From DTU064 sp045588245 (lineage in GTDB: Bacteria; Bacillota; Clostridia; Oscillospirales; CAG-272), in contig JAZNDW010000039.1 of the NCBI GenBank assembly GCA_045588245.1, positions 1 to 5,460 on the forward strand: DNA of 5,460 bases. The letters are read 5' to 3'. The notes beneath the pieces are model-generated. The model was not told the DNA's origin. It made no database searches and saw only the letters and a program-made list of their open reading frames with translations. Of the stretch, positions 5,451-5,460 are shown piece by piece. Numbering within the stretch: position 1 is the stretch's first letter; the number at the start of each line of letters is the position of its first letter. The position numbers and the translations under genes were made by a program.

Positions 5451-5460
5451 CTTCATATGG

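Overview
The window most likely comes from a low-to-moderate GC Bacillota, probably a gut-type member of the Clostridia. This rests on strong GGAGG ribosome binding sites, a near-consensus sigma-A promoter with an extended -10, a heterodimeric ABC exporter of the type common in Firmicutes, and an IS3-family transposase relic. No phylogenetic marker is present, so the assignment is an inference.

The core is a three-gene operon read on the minus strand, right to left. It starts from a promoter at about 4430-4458, followed by a 139-residue MarR-family regulator (3973-4392), a 583-residue ABC half-transporter (2151-3902) and a second 645-residue ABC half-transporter (221-2158). It ends at a bulged-hairpin rho-independent terminator at 157-207. 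The two ABC genes overlap by 8 bases (GTGAATAA). Their nucleotide-binding domains carry complementary defects. The first subunit has an unusual Walker A (SSK instead of SGK), Asp in place of the catalytic Glu, and Gln in place of the switch His. The second has intact versions of all three, but its signature reads LSQGQ. Together they predict a heterodimer with one competent and one degenerate ATP site, like TM287/288, LmrCD and BmrCD, which export drugs or lipophilic compounds.

Control can be read in the DNA. A palindrome with GTAG/CTAC half-sites and a 4-base spacer overlaps the marR -10 and transcription start. A second copy of the same palindrome lies just before the ribosome binding site of the first ABC gene. 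Between marR and that second site is a terminator-like hairpin. The simplest model is autorepression of the whole operon by the MarR protein, with a second control point between regulator and transporter.

Flanks: the left edge (1-60) holds three GTGAAAT units spaced exactly 25 bases apart with hairpins between them, the end of an array that runs off the window. The right part (about 4497-5260, plus strand) is a dead IS3-family OrfB. It has lost its left end and orfA and carries one frameshift near 5150, although the DD(35)E triad is intact. The last 200 bases have no supported gene. They contain two hairpins that read as terminators for minus-strand transcription arriving from beyond the right edge, and a possible IS right end. 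No tRNA, rRNA or CRISPR was seen, and nothing here is clearly a wholly new system. The most unusual pieces are the phased hairpin repeat, the two-operator layout and the altered Walker A.
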